Of a DNA stretch of 64,000 bases, positions 1 through 8,302 are shown piece by piece. Under the pieces are notes generated by a model. That model did not search any database. It worked only from the letters and a program-made list of their open reading frames with translations, and was not told where the DNA came from. Numbering within the stretch: the stretch's first letter is position 1; every line of letters starts with the position of its first letter. The position numbers and the translations under genes were made by a program. Origin of the DNA: Pyrinomonadaceae bacterium (GTDB lineage: Bacteria > Acidobacteriota > Blastocatellia > Pyrinomonadales > Pyrinomonadaceae). The DNA is taken from positions 1,198,791 through 1,262,790 of the forward strand of contig JAUJNR010000001.1 in NCBI GenBank assembly GCA_030448055.1, written 5' to 3'.

Positions 1-170
1 ATCGTGTTTCCGCCCATCGTGTTTCCGCCCATCGTGTTGCCTGAATTCATATTCATCATATTTGAATTCATTCGGTTGGCATTAGTATTGTTACCCGCCG
101 TGTCGCCACCGCAAGCCATACCCAATGCGCTGATTGCTAATAGTGCTGAAAGAGCTAAAGTCTTTTTCAT
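1..170 (-). CDS. Lipoprotein, N-terminal part, cut by the window edge
   Basis: The minus strand encodes a start (MKKTLALSAL...) followed by a hydrophobic stretch and a lipobox-like LGMAC. That predicts a signal-peptidase II lipoprotein with Cys near residue 20. What follows is low complexity, rich in Asn, Met and Gly, with an NTMGG motif repeated. An AGGAG ribosome-binding site lies about 12 bases upstream of the ATG. The plus-strand ORF listed over this stretch is its shadow. The gene continues left of the window, so function and length cannot be judged. Confidence 0.7.
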   Translation of the reverse strand, partial: MKKTLALSALLAISALGMACGGDTAGNNTNANRMNSNMMNMNSGNTMGGNTMGGNT

Positions 171-378
171 TTTATTTATATTCTCCTGTCTTCTTCTCAA
201 AGTTTAAATATCCTTTGCGTTGACTGTTTTTTAGACAGTCCTGTCCCTAATAATTTTTTACCGGAACATTGGACAATATAAATTTCTAAATTACGATAGT
301 CAACTCGGAAAACGGTAAAATTTTAGTTTTTGCATAATTTTTCACAATTTCCTTTCGCACGGAAATCGGGAAATTAGC

Positions 379-454
379 GAAAGATATTTTCGCCTGCGGC
401 AATTTCTGCCCGTTCGCACTTAACCTCGCGCTGCCGCACGCGAAAATATCTTTC
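379..454. repeat. Long intergenic inverted repeat (23-bp arms, 22 matched)
   Basis: Bases 379-401 and 432-454 are reverse complements. There is a perfect 15-bp outer stem (GAAAGATATTTTCGC), one mismatch, then 7 more pairs, around a 30-base loop. It lies in the roughly 420-base gap between the lipoprotein (minus) and the GGDEF gene (plus). There is no U-run on either side, so a simple terminator is unlikely. A small mobile palindrome or a structured leader are possible. Apart from the AT-rich stretch near 250-300, nothing else is recognisable in the gap. Confidence 0.7.
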
Positions 455-591
455 ACTTCGATTTTAATCTGCGGTCGGTTGACGGCGGGAAATTTATTGA
501 CTTTCTGCGCGGCGAAAAGTTATCTTCAAGTTAAGAGATGTGTCCTGAAATCTTCACCTTAATCAATCCGATACGCCGCTTCGCCAGTTAA

Positions 592-1866
592 ATGAATCGT
601 TCCGCAGCTGAAAAAAAAATGAATGCCATGCGGCGTGATTATTTTATTTTGTCGCTCGCTTCGCTGTGCGCTCTGCTGGCGACATTTCTGATTGCGAGTT
701 CGGAACTCTCGTTTCAGACGAAACTTACGGCATTCGTTTTGATTGTTTTGACCTTCGCGGCGTCATGCGCGGCGGTTTATTTTGCCGAACGTAATTTGTT
801 TTTCTCCGCGCCTGACGAAAAGCAATCCGACTCGGTTTTCGGCGCGGAAATCGAATCGAAATTGCTCGCGCTCGAAGAAGCCAATCAATTTTTCGGCGCG
901 TCGCTTAAACCCGCCGATATGTTTCGCCTGATTGCCAGCCGGATAAACGAAATAATTCCTTATACGGCGTGCGCGTTTTATCTGGCGGATGAAAAAAAGG
1001 AAAATCTGCAAGTTAAATACGTCAACGGCGAAAGTTTGAAAAAATTTGTTGGAATTGAAATAAATTCGCACACGGGTTTGCCGGGCAGGGTTTTTCAGAG
1101 CGGACAGCCGCAAATTGACGAACGACTCGCTGACGAGAAAAATGGCGTTTTCGCCGAATCGTTCAAAAACTTAAATTCAGCGATTGCCATTCCTCTTTTT
1201 AACGGCGAAAACTGTTTCGGCGTATTCGCTCTTTACGGTGAAAAGAAAAATTTTAATCAAGATTCGCTGCGACTTTTGGAAGCCGTCGGAAGCCGCATCG
1301 CGCCCTTGTTTTTAAGCTCGCAGGCTTTGGAAACGAGTTTAACGAGCGCGCTGACCGACGCGCTGACGAATCTGCCGAACGAACGCGCCTTTTTTTTGGT
1401 TCTGGAAAATCAGATTGCCGAATCGCAGCGTTTTCGTGAACAGCGACCGCTGACGATTCTGGCGATTGACATCAGAAACTTCGGCGAACACAACCGCCGA
1501 TTCGGACACGCGACCGGCGACCGTTTGCTGCTTTTCGCCGCCGACAGAATTAAGAGTCAACTGCGGCAGATGGATTTTCTGGCGCGTTTGAGAGACGACG
1601 AATTTCTTGTCGTGCTGCCGACTGCCTCGGTCGAAACCGCGCGCGAAATAATCGAGCGCGTCGAAAAGGCGTTTGTCATAAATTCTTTTGAAATCTCGGG
1701 CGAGGAAAAAATTCATTTGCAACTCAGTTTCGGTGCCGCATCGTTCGGTCAAGACGGCGAAACCGCCAATCAATTGCTCCAGCACGCATCTCTCAAAAAG
1801 CGCCAGGCGAAATTGCAAGATAAGGAAAATAAAATTCTTTGGTTTCCCAAACAGTATGTCAATTAA
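592..1866 (+). CDS. GAF-GGDEF protein with degenerate active-site motif
   Basis: 424 residues. Two hydrophobic segments near the N-terminus (about 19-68) suggest a membrane anchor. A GAF-type sensor region follows (about 95-235), then a GGDEF domain (about 250-420). Diguanylate cyclases make cyclic di-GMP from two GTP. The signature here reads RDDEF (about 334-338) instead of GGDEF, so the two glycines that contact the nucleotide are lost. Catalysis is therefore doubtful; a GTP-binding or regulatory role is more likely (inference). No clear Shine-Dalgarno supports the first ATG, and ATG codons 10 and 13 are alternatives. Confidence 0.85.
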   Translation: MNRSAAEKKMNAMRRDYFILSLASLCALLATFLIASSELSFQTKLTAFVLIVLTFAASCAAVYFAERNLFFSAPDEKQSDSVFGAEIESKLLALEEANQFFGASLKPADMFRLIASRINEIIPYTACAFYLADEKKENLQVKYVNGESLKKFVGIEINSHTGLPGRVFQSGQPQIDERLADEKNGVFAESFKNLNSAIAIPLFNGENCFGVFALYGEKKNFNQDSLRLLEAVGSRIAPLFLSSQALETSLTSALTDALTNLPNERAFFLVLENQIAESQRFREQRPLTILAIDIRNFGEHNRRFGHATGDRLLLFAADRIKSQLRQMDFLARLRDDEFLVVLPTASVETAREIIERVEKAFVINSFEISGEEKIHLQLSFGAASFGQDGETANQLLQHASLKKRQAKLQDKENKILWFPKQYVN

Positions 1867-2047
1867 TCGCACTTGCTAAAGATAAATTTTCATTGCCGTT
1901 TTTTCGTTTTTGTAATAAAGTGATAAAAAATCTTCGTGTGTGAATTTAATACATACATAAACTTCAATAATTGCAAAAGAAAGCAGCGATTCGCTACTTC
2001 GTCGGTAAATTATGTGATTTATTTCAATTAAATTACGTATTCCGATT

Positions 2048-2065
2048 TTGGCATACCTGTTGCAT
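2048..2065 (+). promoter_or_regulatory. Sigma-54 (RpoN) type -24/-12 promoter
   Basis: TTGGCATACCTGTTGCAT matches the -24/-12 consensus TGGCAC-N5-TTGC, with GG and GC separated by exactly 10 bases. It is about 80 bases upstream of the GlsB/YeaQ start, with nothing else between. This predicts enhancer-dependent transcription of that membrane stress protein. Confidence 0.75.
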
Positions 2066-2144
2066 TTGAGTGGTCAAAGGTCAAACAACCTTAGAGGTTC
2101 AAAAAGATTCATAATTTTTTAGAAACAGACAAGGAGATGAAAGC

Positions 2145-2423
2145 ATGATTAACTTTATTATTTGGATTGTTTTGGGATTCGTGGCAGGGTATGTGGCAAA
2201 ACTTATTATGCCCGGACCGGACGGCGGCGGTTTTATTTTGACGACGATTCTTGGAATTGTCGGCGCGTTTGTAGGCGGTTTCATCGGCAACCAATTTTTT
2301 GGCGGAAGTGCCGATATTAACAGTGGCGGATTTAGCATTATGGGACTTATCTTTGCCATTATTGGCGCACTGGTTGTTTTAGCGATTTATCGTTTGGTGA
2401 CTGGAAGAGGTGTGCGAGGCTAA
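2145..2423 (+). CDS. GlsB/YeaQ/YmgE family stress-response membrane protein
   Basis: 92 residues with three hydrophobic segments and glycine-rich turns (GFVAGYVAKLIMPG near the N-terminus). This is the usual size and pattern of the small transglycosylase-associated / GlsB family. The family is induced by stress in several bacteria, but its biochemical role is not established. An AGGAG ribosome-binding site precedes the ATG, a sigma-54 promoter lies upstream and a strong terminator follows, so it appears to be monocistronic. Confidence 0.88.
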   Translation: MINFIIWIVLGFVAGYVAKLIMPGPDGGGFILTTILGIVGAFVGGFIGNQFFGGSADINSGGFSIMGLIFAIIGALVVLAIYRLVTGRGVRG

Positions 2424-2449
2424 TACTTTAGATAGACGATTCTTTTTCG

Positions 2450-2479
2450 ACCAGCCGAAAGTCCGGCTGGTTTTTTTTT
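2450..2479 (+). terminator. Rho-independent terminator after the GlsB/YeaQ gene
   Basis: CCAGCCG and CGGCTGG pair around a 6-base loop and are followed by nine T residues. It ends the plus-strand transcript just where the convergent hutG gene ends. Confidence 0.9.
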
Positions 2480-3476
2480 ATTTAATTTTCTTTCCGGCTG
2501 AGCAAATAAATTTGTGCATAGCAATCGCTACCAGTTTTGCCGTTCGGTTATCAATATCGAAATTCGGGTTGACTTCAGTGAATTCGATTATTTTCGTGTT
2601 TGGCAATTTTCCAGCTTCGGTTACCAGAGCGCAAAATTCTTCCGCCGCTAAACCAATCGGGCTGGGGGCGGACGTGCCGGGCGCGTCGGCGGCGCGAACA
2701 GCGTCAACGTCGAAACCGAAAAAAACGGCAGACGAAGGTTCGAGTGTCGAAATGAGATTTGGCAACTGAAATGCAAAATTCGCTGCTCGAAATTCTTCGA
2801 GGCTAATTAAATTCACTCCTGAATTAACGAGGTATTGGTGATAAATCGGCGAAGCGGCTGCCGTCTGAAAGGCGATTTCATAAAAATTTTTCGGCTCGAT
2901 TAGCCTCTCGTCCAGAAGCTGACGATAGGGCGTTCCGCTGTTTCGCGGGTAATCCGCCCGCACGTCGAAATGCGCGTCAATGTTCAGTCCCAGCCAGTTT
3001 TCCGCTCCGAAAACTTCCGCCATTGCCGCGCCGTCGGCGTAAGAAATGTCGTTGCCGCCGCCGAGAACGATTATTTGTTTTGCGTCGCGCAGAATCTGTC
3101 CGACGATTCGAGTGTGCAAATCGTGAGTTTCTTCGAGAGTCGATTGAATAATCGTATCGCCCAAATCGAAAACCGAAGCGTTGATTCCGAAATCGGTGAG
3201 TTTGTAAAACTGCCCGCGAATCGCGTCGGGCGCGAGCGCCGCGCCGATTCTGCCTTTGTTTCGCGCCACACCTTCGTCCTGCGGACATCCTAAAATAACA
3301 ATCTCCGCCGTTTCGTAATCTTCAATTTGAGCGGAAACAATCTCGCCCAACCTTGCGTCGTTCAGGTCGTTCCGATTAAAAAATAAATTTTGTTTCGGGC
3401 GCGCCGTGTTTTGAAAAATATCAAACGCAGCGAGTCGCACATCTCGCCAATTTGTTTTTTCTTCGGAGTCGAACAT
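2478..3476 (-). CDS. hutG: Formimidoylglutamase (arginase family)
   Basis: 332 residues of the arginase/agmatinase fold. It should hydrolyse N-formimidoyl-L-glutamate to glutamate and formamide, the last step of one histidine-degradation route. The metal motifs DAHFD (167-171) and DVD (256-258) are present. In the first motif the usual His is Asn (GGGND, about 139-143), so one Mn ligand differs from canonical arginases. Assignment to HutG rather than agmatinase rests on general similarity and on the neighbouring divergent hutU. Other ureohydrolases cannot be fully excluded. Confidence 0.8.
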   Translation of the reverse strand: MFDSEEKTNWRDVRLAAFDIFQNTARPKQNLFFNRNDLNDARLGEIVSAQIEDYETAEIVILGCPQDEGVARNKGRIGAALAPDAIRGQFYKLTDFGINASVFDLGDTIIQSTLEETHDLHTRIVGQILRDAKQIIVLGGGNDISYADGAAMAEVFGAENWLGLNIDAHFDVRADYPRNSGTPYRQLLDERLIEPKNFYEIAFQTAAASPIYHQYLVNSGVNLISLEEFRAANFAFQLPNLISTLEPSSAVFFGFDVDAVRAADAPGTSAPSPIGLAAEEFCALVTEAGKLPNTKIIEFTEVNPNFDIDNRTAKLVAIAMHKFICSAGKKIK

Positions 3477-3508
3477 ATTTATACGTTAGAAAGAGAATAG
3501 CCGTAATG

Positions 3509-3727
3509 TTATAAAACCGAAAACGCGCACGAAAATATGACTGTTATAAAATGACATACTTCACCGATCAAAATCGAAGTTTTAAATACGTTTTCTCCGA
3601 ATTTGAAATCAACATTTACCCAATTACCGTTGGTCGCAAATTCGCCGCCGAAAATCTTTAAATTCGTGACAGCGGTAAAAATCACAATCGCCGATTCGTC
3701 GTCTTCGATTATAATTTTTGCTATCAT
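3509..3727 (-). CDS. Hypothetical small protein
   Basis: 72 residues. An acidic N-terminus (IIIEDDES) is followed by a hydrophobic C-terminal segment (about 55-72). It lies 32 bases upstream of hutG on the same strand and could be the first gene of that unit. The ribosome-binding site is weak and no family is recognised. It could also be a chance ORF in the hutG-hutU gap. Confidence 0.3.
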   Translation of the reverse strand: MIAKIIIEDDESAIVIFTAVTNLKIFGGEFATNGNWVNVDFKFGENVFKTSILIGEVCHFITVIFSCAFSVL

Positions 3728-3824
3728 AAATTTTTCTTAAAGAAGGTTTTAGAGCTATCGTCAATCTGATTTTAGCATTGTAAAAAAACCGCTAATCAAT
3801 CGTTTTTATAAACGACGCAAAATT

Positions 3825-5474
3825 ATGAGCAGAATCGTAAAATCTCCGACCGGCACAAAGTTGACCTGCAAAAATTGGCTCATCGAAGCCGCTTACCGAA
3901 TGCTGCAAAACAATCTCGACCCGGATGTCGCATTTGACCCTGAAAATTTAATCGTCTATGGCGGACGCGGGCGCGCAGCCAGAAATTGGGAATCGTTCAA
4001 CGCGATTTTAGAAAGTTTGAAAAATCTTGAAATTGACGAGACACTGCTGATTCAATCCGGCAAACCCGTCGCCGTTTTCCGAACGCACGCGGACGCGCCG
4101 AAAGTTCTGCTGGCAAATTCCAATATCGTGCCGCACTGGGCGACGCGGGAACAGTTCGATAAATACGAACGGATGGGTTTGGTGATGTATGGACAGATGA
4201 CGGCGGGCAGTTGGATTTACATCGGCACACAGGGAATTTTGCAGGGAACTTACGAGACCTTCGGCTCGCTCGCCAGACAAAACGGCTGGGGCGATCTTTC
4301 GGGAAAATTTGTTTTAACCGCCGGTTTAGGCGAAATGGGCGGAGCGCAGGCGCAGGCGATTACGTTTAACGGCGGCGTCGGTTTATTAGTCGAAGTTGAT
4401 AAATGGAGAATTGATAGAAGATTGCAGTTAAAACAAGTTGATTTAGCGACGGAAAGTTTGGACGAAGCGTTAAATTGGGTGAAAGAATACACCGGCAAAC
4501 GAGAAGCGAAATCAATCGCGCTGTTGGGCAACGCGGCGGAAGTTCATTGGGAACTTTTGGAAAGAAACGTCCTGCCCGATGTCGTCACCGACCAGACTTC
4601 CGCGCACGATGTTTTATACGGTTACATCCCAATTGGGCTTTCAATCGAACAGGCGAATGAACTCAGAAAATCAAACCAAGCCGAATACGAAAAACGGGCG
4701 ATGGATTCGATGGCGCGGCACGTCGAAGCAATGCTCGAATTTCAAAGACGCGGCGCGATTGTTTTCGATTACGGAAATAATCTGCGCCAGCGCGCCAAAG
4801 ACAACGGCGTCGAAAACGCTTTCGATTATCCGGGCTTTGTTCCCGCCTACATTCGCCCGCTTTTTTGCGAAGGCAAAGGTCCATTTCGCTGGGTTGCTTT
4901 GAGCGGCGACAAAGAAGACATTTATAAAACCGACGAAGCGATTATGAATCTGTTTCCCGCCAACGACTATCTCGCGCGCTGGCTGACAATGGCGCAGGAA
5001 CAAGTCGAGTTTCAAGGCTTGCCCGCGCGAATCTGCTGGCTCGGCTACGGCGAACGCGCCCGTGCCGGTTTGAAATTAAACGAAATGGTGGCAAGCGGCG
5101 AACTCAAAGCTCCAATCGTCATCGGGCGCGACCATCTCGACTGCGGATCGGTGGCGAGTCCGAACCGCGAAACCGAAGCGATGCGAGACGGCTCGGACGC
5201 CATCGCCGATTGGGTTTATCTGAACGCGATGATTAACGCCGTCGGCGGCGCAACCTGGGTTTCCCTGCATCACGGCGGCGGAGTCGGCATCGGCTATTCG
5301 CTCCACGCCGGACAAGTCATCGTCGCCGACGGCACGCCGGAAGCTGCAAGGCGCATCGAAAGAGTTTTAACCACCGATCCCGGAATGGGCGTTGTCCGCC
5401 ACGTTGACGCGGGTTATGAAACGGCAATTGATTTTGCGAAGGAAAACGATGTCAAAGTTCCGATGATGAAGTAA
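3825..5474 (+). CDS. hutU: Urocanate hydratase
   Basis: 549 residues, the normal length. Urocanase converts urocanate to imidazolonepropionate in the cytosol using tightly bound NAD+. The protein is collinear with the family from the N-terminus ([12 protein letters not shown]) through [11 protein letters not shown], the GLGEMGGAQ nucleotide-binding region, [29 protein letters not shown] (a Cys near residue 403) and [13 protein letters not shown]. The last 28 residues ([10 protein letters not shown]...) recur in diverged form about 690 bases downstream. It is transcribed divergently from hutG. hutH and hutI are not in the window. Confidence 0.97.
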   Translation: MSRIVKSPTGTKLTCKNWLIEAAYRMLQNNLDPDVAFDPENLIVYGGRGRAARNWESFNAILESLKNLEIDETLLIQSGKPVAVFRTHADAPKVLLANSNIVPHWATREQFDKYERMGLVMYGQMTAGSWIYIGTQGILQGTYETFGSLARQNGWGDLSGKFVLTAGLGEMGGAQAQAITFNGGVGLLVEVDKWRIDRRLQLKQVDLATESLDEALNWVKEYTGKREAKSIALLGNAAEVHWELLERNVLPDVVTDQTSAHDVLYGYIPIGLSIEQANELRKSNQAEYEKRAMDSMARHVEAMLEFQRRGAIVFDYGNNLRQRAKDNGVENAFDYPGFVPAYIRPLFCEGKGPFRWVALSGDKEDIYKTDEAIMNLFPANDYLARWLTMAQEQVEFQGLPARICWLGYGERARAGLKLNEMVASGELKAPIVIGRDHLDCGSVASPNRETEAMRDGSDAIADWVYLNAMINAVGGATWVSLHHGGGVGIGYSLHAGQVIVADGTPEAARRIERVLTTDPGMGVVRHVDAGYETAIDFAKENDVKVPMMK

Positions 5475-5483
5475 CGAATTCGT

Positions 5484-6071
5484 ATGACCATCAATCTTGA
5501 TTTACTTGACGAAGAATCGGCGACCGAAGCGATTAAAGCCGTCGCTGAAATTGCCGAAGAAAACGCGGTTGAATGGGCGTTGGTCGGCGGTTTGGCGATG
5601 GCTCTTTACGGCAGCGACCGAACGACAAAGGACATTGATATTATCGCCGATAAACTTTTGCCGCTTGAAAATCAAGGTCTTCTGCGTCAGGGCGGCGAGC
5701 GATACCTTATCAAAACGAATCGAAAAGCGGTTGCGGTTGATTGGATTATCCGCAAAGACGAGTTTAAGAGTTTATTCCGGCAAGCACTAACCGAAGCCGT
5801 CAGAATAAACGACGTGCCGATTTTAACCGCCGAATGGCTCGTCATTTTGAAATTTATCGCCGGACGTTTCAAAGACCAGGAAGACGCGGTTTTTCTGCTC
5901 AGTCAAAAAAATCTGGTCAATCGCCGACTCATCAAAGAAAAAATCATCAATCTCTACGGCAAAGCGGCTTGGGGTTTGGCAAAGCACGGCTATGAGCGAC
6001 TGTTCGATTTGGCAGACGGCAGAAAGCGCGAAGAAAAACGCAATGAAAAAGACGGCTATATTGATTCGTAA
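5484..6071 (+). CDS. Nucleotidyltransferase-fold protein (AbiEii/MNT-like)
   Basis: 195 residues. The N-terminal third carries the Pol-beta-type motif: VGGLAMALYG (about 33-42) followed by DID (about 50-52). The rest resembles AbiEii-like or stand-alone nucleotidyltransferases that often act as toxins or antitoxins. It starts 9 bases after hutU. Directly behind it lie a second hutU 3' end and then a HEPN-like gene. A functional NTase-HEPN pair is an attractive but unproven reading. The highly charged tail (GRKREEKRNEKDG) is unusual. Confidence 0.7.
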   Translation: MTINLDLLDEESATEAIKAVAEIAEENAVEWALVGGLAMALYGSDRTTKDIDIIADKLLPLENQGLLRQGGERYLIKTNRKAVAVDWIIRKDEFKSLFRQALTEAVRINDVPILTAEWLVILKFIAGRFKDQEDAVFLLSQKNLVNRRLIKEKIINLYGKAAWGLAKHGYERLFDLADGRKREEKRNEKDGYIDS

Positions 6072-6077
6072 TAATCA

Positions 6078-6170
6078 GGCGTTGTTCGCTACGTTGATGC
6101 GGGTTATGCGGAAGCGATTGAGTTTGCGAAAGAGAATGATGTGAAAATTCCGATGGTAAAAGAGACATAA
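6078..6170 (+). pseudogene. Duplicated, diverged 3' end of hutU
   Basis: In frame, these 31 codons read GVVRYVDAGYAEAIEFAKEN... and end in a stop. 22 of 28 aligned residues match the C-terminus of HutU ([20 protein letters not shown]...). There is no start codon or upstream part. The divergence shows it is an old or foreign copy, not a fresh tandem duplication. It brackets the nucleotidyltransferase gene, as if that gene arrived together with a replacement hutU tail. Confidence 0.9.
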
Positions 6171-6198
6171 GTTTTTAAGGATTTAATGCAAAACTATT

Positions 6199-6912
6199 AT
6201 GTTAATTTCTCTTGATGTAATTACAAGAAACAAATTAATTCTCGTAAAACAAATATATCAACGTGCATTGATACAGTCGCAATTTACGCATAGAGTTGTT
6301 GACCGAATGCTGGCAGTTGTTGGATTTGATCTTGCAAATGAAACTGTCTTGAAAGCAATCGCTGTAGCCTTAAATGCAACGATCAAACTTAAACATCCAT
6401 TTCCAGATGTTATAAAACAAGTTGAAGCTGAATTGGGAAATCACAGCAAAACCTTGTCGGATGTAATAAAGATTCAGCGTATCCACGATTTAAGAAATGC
6501 AACTCAGCATCACGCAAGGTATCCGAGTGAAATTGAAGTAAGCGATAGTAGAACATATACAAGAGATTTTCTGGAAAAAACTTTCTTTGATGTCTGGGGA
6601 GAATCTTTTGAGTCAATTAGTCTTGTAGATACAATTCAGAATGATACTGCCAAAAATAGATTAAAGGAAGCAGAATTACATTTAGCAAATCAAGAAGTGA
6701 CGGATGCGACAATTAAATCCATAGTTTCTTTCGAGTATATGATAGAAGGAATAGCAACATTACTTACAGAAAGGGTTTCTGTTGACTTTATTGAAGGATT
6801 TATTGTTCAGAAAGGAATTTATAAGAACGAGTTGGATAGAGAACTATTTAAAGCGTTTGTTAGAACAAGTAAAGTGAACCCCTTTGTCGAGACAGAAAAC
6901 TCACTTTTTTAA
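6199..6912 (+). CDS. HEPN-like protein, 5' part, interrupted by IS3 insertion
   Basis: 237 codons before a stop supplied by the insertion-sequence border. It is largely alpha-helical by composition and contains HDLRNATQHHAR (about 97-108). This fits the R-X4-6-H motif of HEPN ribonucleases and nucleotide-binding proteins (R99, H104). The ORF is much more AT-rich than its neighbours, suggesting transfer. The lost C-terminus is found beyond the IS at 8130-8284. The HEPN call rests on one motif and the neighbouring nucleotidyltransferase. Confidence 0.5.
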   Translation: MLISLDVITRNKLILVKQIYQRALIQSQFTHRVVDRMLAVVGFDLANETVLKAIAVALNATIKLKHPFPDVIKQVEAELGNHSKTLSDVIKIQRIHDLRNATQHHARYPSEIEVSDSRTYTRDFLEKTFFDVWGESFESISLVDTIQNDTAKNRLKEAELHLANQEVTDATIKSIVSFEYMIEGIATLLTERVSVDFIEGFIVQKGIYKNELDRELFKAFVRTSKVNPFVETENSLF

Positions 6913-8126
6913 GGTGTCATTTGGTTATCTAAAATTGCCGGTTTTGCTCCTTTATATTTTCTTCTGTTTTTCGTCCTTTTTGATACGCCTCAAATGGTGT
7001 CTGATAGTTCAGTGATTGATGTGGTCTTTGATAATTGTAAAATTCAAAATACTGCCGCAAACTTTCCTCCGCTTCCCAGACATCCGCGTATTCCTTCAAA
7101 TATACTTCTTCCTGTTTGACTGAACGCCATAATCTTTCAACGAAAATGTTGTTGAAACAGCGTCCGCGTCCGTCCATACTGATCCGAATTTTGTTCTCCT
7201 GCAAAACCTTCAGCCATTCGACCGAAGTAAACTGACTCCCTTGATCGGAATTGAAGATTTCCGGTTTGCTTTTCGCGAGCGCTCGTTTCAAGGCTTCGAC
7301 AAACGGGCTCGACTCGAGCGAGTTTGAGACTTCCATTTCGATCACAAAGCGCGAATGCCAATCCATAATCACGAGCAGATAAACAAATCCGCTGCCCAAT
7401 CTGAGATAGGTAATATCACACGCCCAGACCTGATCGGAATATTCGACCGCCACGCCTCTAAGTAAATACGGGTAAGTCAAATGATCCTTCCCCGGCTTCG
7501 ATAAATTAGGCTTTGGGTAAATGGCTTCTAGTCCAAGCTTTCTCATCAAGCGCCTGACTCGTTTGTGATTGACCCGAAAACCCGATTTCTGCAAGTAAAC
7601 CGTCATGCGCCGGTAGCCGTAAAACGGCGTCAGCGTATATTGCTCATCGATCAGCCGCATCAGATTCCCATCTTCAACACTCTCGGTTCTTGAGCGATAG
7701 TAAAGACCTGTCCGATTGAGTCCTAACAACTCGCATTGCCTTGCTACCGAGATCTTTTCATTCTCCGGCTCGACCAACTCGCGGCGCACTCTAACTGATA
7801 AGGGAAGATTTTTGAGCCAATCAAGCTCAACTTTCAGCTGCCCGATTTGTTGATACAATTGATTGGTCAATTCCTCGCCTGCTTCTGCTGACGGCTGTTT
7901 GGAATTATCAAAAATCTGTGGCAAGTTTTCGAGAAACTGTTTCTTCCACTTGGAAATCTGATTCGGATGAACTCCGAATTGTTTGGAAATCTGGTTGATC
8001 GTTAACTTGCCCCGAACGGCTTCCAAAGCAACTTTGGCTTTGAATTCCGGTTTATAAACATTGCGTTTTTTGGTGGCTGCCATGGTCATTTTTCAATGGC
8101 AATTTTATCATCATTTTCCACCTTAA
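6909..8126 (-). mobile_element. IS3-family insertion sequence inside the HEPN-like gene
   Basis: About 1.2 kb with imperfect terminal inverted repeats. TTAAGGTG is at both ends (6909-6916; reverse complement 8119-8126), followed a little inward by TAAAATTGCC at both ends. It encodes one transposase on the minus strand. No clear target duplication is seen, so the exact borders are uncertain by a few bases. Flanking sequence on both sides reads as parts of one protein, so the element disrupted a gene. Confidence 0.8.
6929..8089 (-). CDS. IS3-family transposase, OrfA and OrfB in one frame
   Basis: 386 residues. The N-terminal helix-turn-helix (about 10-60, QISKQFGVHPNQISKWKKQF) and coiled segment correspond to OrfA. 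The C-terminal rve-type integrase core carries the DDE residues in VWACDITYL, IFNSDQGSQFTS and NIFVERLWR. Most IS3 elements need a -1 frameshift to join OrfA and OrfB; here they form one continuous frame. The transposase looks complete, so the element may be active. Confidence 0.95.
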   Translation of the reverse strand: MTMAATKKRNVYKPEFKAKVALEAVRGKLTINQISKQFGVHPNQISKWKKQFLENLPQIFDNSKQPSAEAGEELTNQLYQQIGQLKVELDWLKNLPLSVRVRRELVEPENEKISVARQCELLGLNRTGLYYRSRTESVEDGNLMRLIDEQYTLTPFYGYRRMTVYLQKSGFRVNHKRVRRLMRKLGLEAIYPKPNLSKPGKDHLTYPYLLRGVAVEYSDQVWACDITYLRLGSGFVYLLVIMDWHSRFVIEMEVSNSLESSPFVEALKRALAKSKPEIFNSDQGSQFTSVEWLKVLQENKIRISMDGRGRCFNNIFVERLWRSVKQEEVYLKEYADVWEAEESLRQYFEFYNYQRPHQSLNYQTPFEAYQKGRKTEENIKEQNRQF

Positions 8127-8129
8127 CTA

Positions 8130-8284
8130 ACTGTCCGAATTATGGGGTTCATTATACTGAGATAATTGGAAACGAACCCACAAGGGAAGAAGCCGAATAT
8201 GTATTAAATTTTGTAATAAATTCTATTATTCAAATTGAAAATTTAGATGATGATATTCTAAAAGCACATAACAATTATAATTAA
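8130..8284 (+). pseudogene. C-terminal fragment of the HEPN-like gene beyond the IS
   Basis: This frame reads NCPNYGVHYTEIIGNEP... and ends EIENLDDD-like before a stop. It matches the AT-rich composition of the 5' part at 6199-6912 and has no start of its own except one inside the IS border. CPNYG resembles half of a zinc ribbon. It is most simply the displaced end of the interrupted gene. Confidence 0.6.
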
Positions 8285-8302
8285 CTTTTGCTAGGTGAAA
8301 TT

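Noticed and set aside
4-207. Plus-strand ORF with a hydrophobic sequence at the left edge
   Set aside because: It is the shadow of a minus-strand lipoprotein start with a clear ribosome-binding site and lipobox.
3550-3660. Plus-strand 36-codon ORF antisense to the 72-residue ORF
   Set aside because: No ribosome-binding site and no recognisable pattern.
6909-8126. Target-site duplication of the IS3 element
   Set aside because: TTAAGG/CCTTAA at the edges is inverted, not direct, so it belongs to the terminal repeats; no direct duplication is visible.
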